Under the pieces are notes generated by a model. It saw only the letters and a list, made by a program, of their open reading frames with translations, was not told where the DNA came from and searched no databases. Below are positions 13,707 to 16,528 of a stretch of 16,528 bases of DNA, one piece after another (the first letter of the stretch is position 1; each line of letters starts with the position of its first letter). The translations under genes were made by a program, and so were the position numbers. The stretch spans positions 1 to 16,528 of the forward strand of contig NZ_CANCLE010000085.1 in the NCBI RefSeq assembly GCF_947378715.1. The letters run 5' to 3'. The DNA is from Phenylobacterium aquaticum (GTDB lineage: Bacteria > Pseudomonadota > Alphaproteobacteria > Caulobacterales > Caulobacteraceae).

Positions 13707-16528
13707 ATGGCCGACGACGCCGAAAAGCCCTCGCGCGACTATCGCGAAACCGTCTTCCTCCCCGACACCCCGTTCCCCATGCGCGCGGGCCTGCCCCAGA
13801 AGGAGCCGGAGATCCTGGCCCGCTGGGCGCAAATGGATCTCTACAACGCGCTGCGCGCCGACCGGCAGGCGAAGAACGCGCCGCTGTTCGTGCTGCATGA
13901 CGGCCCGCCCTACGCCAACGGGGCCATCCATATCGGCCACGCCCTGCAGAAGACCCTGAAGGACTTCGTGGTCCGCTCACGCTTCGCCATGGGCTTCGAT
14001 GTGGATTACGTCCCCGGCTGGGACTGCCACGGCCTGCCGATCGAGTGGAAGATCGAGGAGGAGCTGCGCGGCCAGGGCCGGCGCAAGGACGAGGTCTCCA
14101 AGGCCGAATTCCGCGAGAAGTGCCGGGCCTACGCCGCCCAATGGATCGACGTGCAGCGCGAGGGCTTCAAGCGCCTGGGCGTAGTCGGCGACTGGGAGAA
14201 CCGCTACGCGACGATGGACTATGGCTCGGAAGCCGCCATCGTCGCCGAGTTCCACAAGTTCGTGGTCTCCAACCAGCTCTATCGCGGCTCCAAGCCGGTG
14301 ATGTGGAGCCCGGTGGAACGCACGGCGCTGGCCGACGCCGAGGTCGAGTATCACGACCACACCAGCCCGACGATCTGGGTGAAGTTCCCGGTCGTCCAGG
14401 GCTCCGACGCCACCCGGAACGCCAGCGTGGTGATCTGGACCACCACCCCCTGGACCATCCCCGCTAACCGGGCGATCAGCTATTCCGACCAGATCGCCTA
14501 TGGGGTCTATGAGGTCGAGGCCATGGAGACTGGGCTCGCCTTCGAGCCCTGGGCCAAGGCTGGCGACCGACTGATCGTCGCCGACAAGCTGGCCGCCGAA
14601 GTCGCCAAGACCGCCAAGATCGAGGCCTGGCGTCGCATCGAGACCGTCGACTGCCAGGGCATGGTCTGCGCCCACCCGCTGGCGGGCCTCGACGCGCACT
14701 ACGGCTTCGCCGTGCCGCTGCTGGAAGGCGACCATGTCACCGACGACGCCGGCACAGGCTTCGTCCACACCGCGCCGGGTCACGGCGCCGACGACTATCT
14801 GGTCTGGCTGGCCCACGGTCATCGCGAGATCCCCGAGACCGTCGATCCGGACGGCGCCTATTATCCGCACGTGGCCCTGTTCGCGGGGCTCAAGGTGCTG
14901 GAGACCGAGGGCAAGAAGGTCGGCAAGTTCGGCCCCGCCAATGGCGCGGTGATGGACAAGCTGATCGAGGCGGGAAACCTGCTGGCCCGCGGCCGGCTGG
15001 AGCACTCCTACCCGCACTCCTGGCGCTCCAAGGCGCCGGTGATCTTCCGCAACACACCCCAGTGGTTCATCCGCATGGACACCGCCATCGAGACGGAGAT
15101 CCATGGCGGCAAGACCCTGCGTGAGACGGCGCTGGGCGCCATCGCCGCCACGGCCTTCTATCCAGAGGCCGGGCGCAATCGCATCCGCGCCATGGTCGAG
15201 AGCCGCCCCGACTGGCTGATCAGCCGCCAGCGCGCCTGGGGCGCGCCCCTGGCCATGTTCGTCGACAAGGAGACCAACCAGCCCCTGGTCGACGCCACGG
15301 TCAACGCCCGCATCGTCGCCCTGATCGCCGCCGAGGGCGCTGACGCCTGGTTCACCCGGCCGGTCTCCGACTTCCTGGGCGAGCACGACCCGGAACGCTT
15401 CGAGAAGGTCGAGGACATCCTCGACGTCTGGTTCGATTCAGGCTCCACCCACGCCTTCACCCTGGAGGGCCGGGCGAACACACGCTGGCCCGCCGACCTC
15501 TATCTGGAAGGCTCCGACCAGCATCGCGGCTGGTTCCAGTCCTCTCTGCTGGAAAGCTCCGGCACCCGGGGCCGGGCGCCCTACAACGCCGTCCTCACCC
15601 ATGGCTTCACCATGGACGAGAACGGCGAGAAGATGAGCAAGTCCAAGGGCAACACCATCGACCCGCAGACCGTCATCAAGGACTCGGGCGCCGAGATCAT
15701 CCGCCTGTGGGCGGCCATGGTCGACTATTCGGACGACCAGCGGATCGGCAAGACCATCCTGGCCACCACTTCGGACGCCTATCGCAAGCTGCGCAACACC
15801 GTGCGCTACATGCTGGGCGCGCTCGCCGGCTTCGACGAGGCCGAGGCCGTGGCCCATGCCGACCTGCCGCCGCTGGAACGCTTCATCCTGCACCGGCTGC
15901 TGGAACTGGATGGCCAGGTGCGCACGGCCTATGAGGGCTATCTGTTCCAGGACGTGGCCCGGCCGATCGTCGAGTTCTGCCAGACCGAGCTGTCCAGCCT
16001 GTTCTTCGACATCCGCCGCGACGCTCTCTATTGCGACCAGCCGGGCTCGCTCCGCCGCCGCGCCGCCCGCACGGTGATGCATGAGGTGTTCCTGCGGCTG
16101 ACCGCCTGGCTGTCGCCGCTGATCCCCTTCACCATGGAAGAAGCCTGGACCACGCGGTTCCCCGAGGGCGGCTCCAACTGCCTGCGCGTATTCCCCGACA
16201 CCCCGGCCGCCTGGGCCGATCCGGCCGAGGCCGCGCGCTGGGGGAAGATCCAGCAGATCACCTCCGTCGTCACTGGCGCACTTGAGGTCGAGCGACGCGA
16301 GAAGCGCATGGGCGCGGCGCTCGAGGCCGCCCCGCGCGTCTGGCTGACCGACGCCAGCCTCACCACTGCCCTGGAGGGCCTGGACGCCGCCGAGGTGTTC
16401 CGCACCAGCCAGGCTGTCCTCTCGCAAGGCGAGGGCCCGGCCGAGGCCTTCCGCCTGGCCGAGGTTCCCGGCGTCGCCGTCGAACCGCTGAAGGCCGAGG
16501 GCCGCAAGTGCGCCCGGTCCTGGCGCAT
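13707..16528 (+). CDS. ileS: Isoleucyl-tRNA synthetase (partial, last residues beyond the window)
   Basis: 940 codons are present without a stop; related enzymes are about 940-970 residues, so only the C-terminal tail is missing. The class I catalytic core has HIGH (75-78) within NGAIHIGHAL and KMSKS (642-646) within KMSKSKGNTIDPQT. The CP1 editing domain shows TTPWTIPANRAI and GTGFVHTAPGHGADDY (349-364), which clear mischarged valyl-tRNA. GWDCHGLPIEWKIE and WFDSGSTHAF confirm the Ile type. Near the end, GRKCARSW (932-939) corresponds to the zinc-binding K-C-x-R-C-W region of the E. coli type enzyme, but the second Cys is Ser938, so this zinc site is probably not formed. ATG 13707 follows GGAAAG by about 4 bases. 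A 199-bp leader with its own promoter precedes it. Confidence 0.97.
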   Translation, partial: MADDAEKPSRDYRETVFLPDTPFPMRAGLPQKEPEILARWAQMDLYNALRADRQAKNAPLFVLHDGPPYANGAIHIGHALQKTLKDFVVRSRFAMGFDVDYVPGWDCHGLPIEWKIEEELRGQGRRKDEVSKAEFREKCRAYAAQWIDVQREGFKRLGVVGDWENRYATMDYGSEAAIVAEFHKFVVSNQLYRGSKPVMWSPVERTALADAEVEYHDHTSPTIWVKFPVVQGSDATRNASVVIWTTTPWTIPANRAISYSDQIAYGVYEVEAMETGLAFEPWAKAGDRLIVADKLAAEVAKTAKIEAWRRIETVDCQGMVCAHPLAGLDAHYGFAVPLLEGDHVTDDAGTGFVHTAPGHGADDYLVWLAHGHREIPETVDPDGAYYPHVALFAGLKVLETEGKKVGKFGPANGAVMDKLIEAGNLLARGRLEHSYPHSWRSKAPVIFRNTPQWFIRMDTAIETEIHGGKTLRETALGAIAATAFYPEAGRNRIRAMVESRPDWLISRQRAWGAPLAMFVDKETNQPLVDATVNARIVALIAAEGADAWFTRPVSDFLGEHDPERFEKVEDILDVWFDSGSTHAFTLEGRANTRWPADLYLEGSDQHRGWFQSSLLESSGTRGRAPYNAVLTHGFTMDENGEKMSKSKGNTIDPQTVIKDSGAEIIRLWAAMVDYSDDQRIGKTILATTSDAYRKLRNTVRYMLGALAGFDEAEAVAHADLPPLERFILHRLLELDGQVRTAYEGYLFQDVARPIVEFCQTELSSLFFDIRRDALYCDQPGSLRRRAARTVMHEVFLRLTAWLSPLIPFTMEEAWTTRFPEGGSNCLRVFPDTPAAWADPAEAARWGKIQQITSVVTGALEVERREKRMGAALEAAPRVWLTDASLTTALEGLDAAEVFRTSQAVLSQGEGPAEAFRLAEVPGVAVEPLKAEGRKCARSWR

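Noticed and set aside
13977..15386. A 469-codon minus-strand open frame inside ileS.
   Set aside because: It is antisense to the conserved IleRS core, with low-complexity composition and no family features. It is explained by high third-position GC.

Overview
The window is a GC-rich chromosomal segment from an alphaproteobacterium, most likely a member of the Caulobacteraceae (Caulobacter or Phenylobacterium type). Three things point there: very high third-position GC, a TipF-like flagellar c-di-GMP receptor, and an etfB-etfA-hbd cluster beside a PduO-type cobalamin adenosyltransferase and a HIG1-type small membrane protein. The genus call is inference from family recognition, because no rRNA or other phylogenetic marker is present. 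I see no tRNA or rRNA genes, CRISPR arrays, insertion sequences or phage genes. The region reads as ordinary core genome with dense, short intergenic gaps.

Layout. 1-458 (minus) is the N-terminal part of a glutathione S-transferase, cut by the window edge. Divergent from it, 542-2194 (plus) is a 550-residue acyl-CoA dehydrogenase with a long N-terminal extension, best read as (2S)-methylsuccinyl-CoA dehydrogenase (mcd). Convergent with mcd is a tandem, translationally overlapping pair of TetR-family regulator genes (minus, about 2205-3562). A gap of about 475 bp (3563-4037) is unusually rich in inverted repeats. Then come a small HIG1-like membrane protein and a PduO-type ATP:cob(I)alamin adenosyltransferase (4038-4815, plus), a small membrane-anchored hypothetical (4819-5085, minus), etfB-etfA with a one-base overlap (5243-6933), a strong intrinsic terminator, and 3-hydroxybutyryl-CoA dehydrogenase (7186-8064). 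These are followed by tipF (8196-9473), a TIGR01459-type HAD hydrolase (9516-10379), an NlpE-like lipoprotein (10387-10884, minus), a MaoC-type enoyl-CoA hydratase (11006-11437), ribF (11442-12377), an HtrA-like serine protease with a PDZ domain (12413-13507), and ileS (13707 to the window end, missing only its C-terminal tail).

How the genes fit together. Many products serve acyl-CoA metabolism. An acyl-CoA dehydrogenase passes electrons to ETF (EtfAB), both need FAD (made by RibF), and 3-hydroxybutyryl-CoA dehydrogenase and a MaoC hydratase act on C4 or longer acyl-CoAs. The cobalamin adenosyltransferase supplies the coenzyme of methylmalonyl/ethylmalonyl-CoA mutases. Together they look like scattered parts of the ethylmalonyl-CoA or polyhydroxybutyrate-linked carbon assimilation network, but the diagnostic enzymes (crotonyl-CoA carboxylase/reductase, ethylmalonyl-CoA mutase) are not in the window.

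I did not find a clearly novel multi-gene system. The points most worth a second look are regulatory: competing hairpins just upstream of the MaoC gene, a possible leaderless mini-ORF ahead of ileS, palindrome clusters around the TetR pair, and an inverted repeat in front of etfB. At protein level there are atypical catalytic residues in TipF and the HAD protein, and an HtrA-like protease without a recognisable signal peptide.
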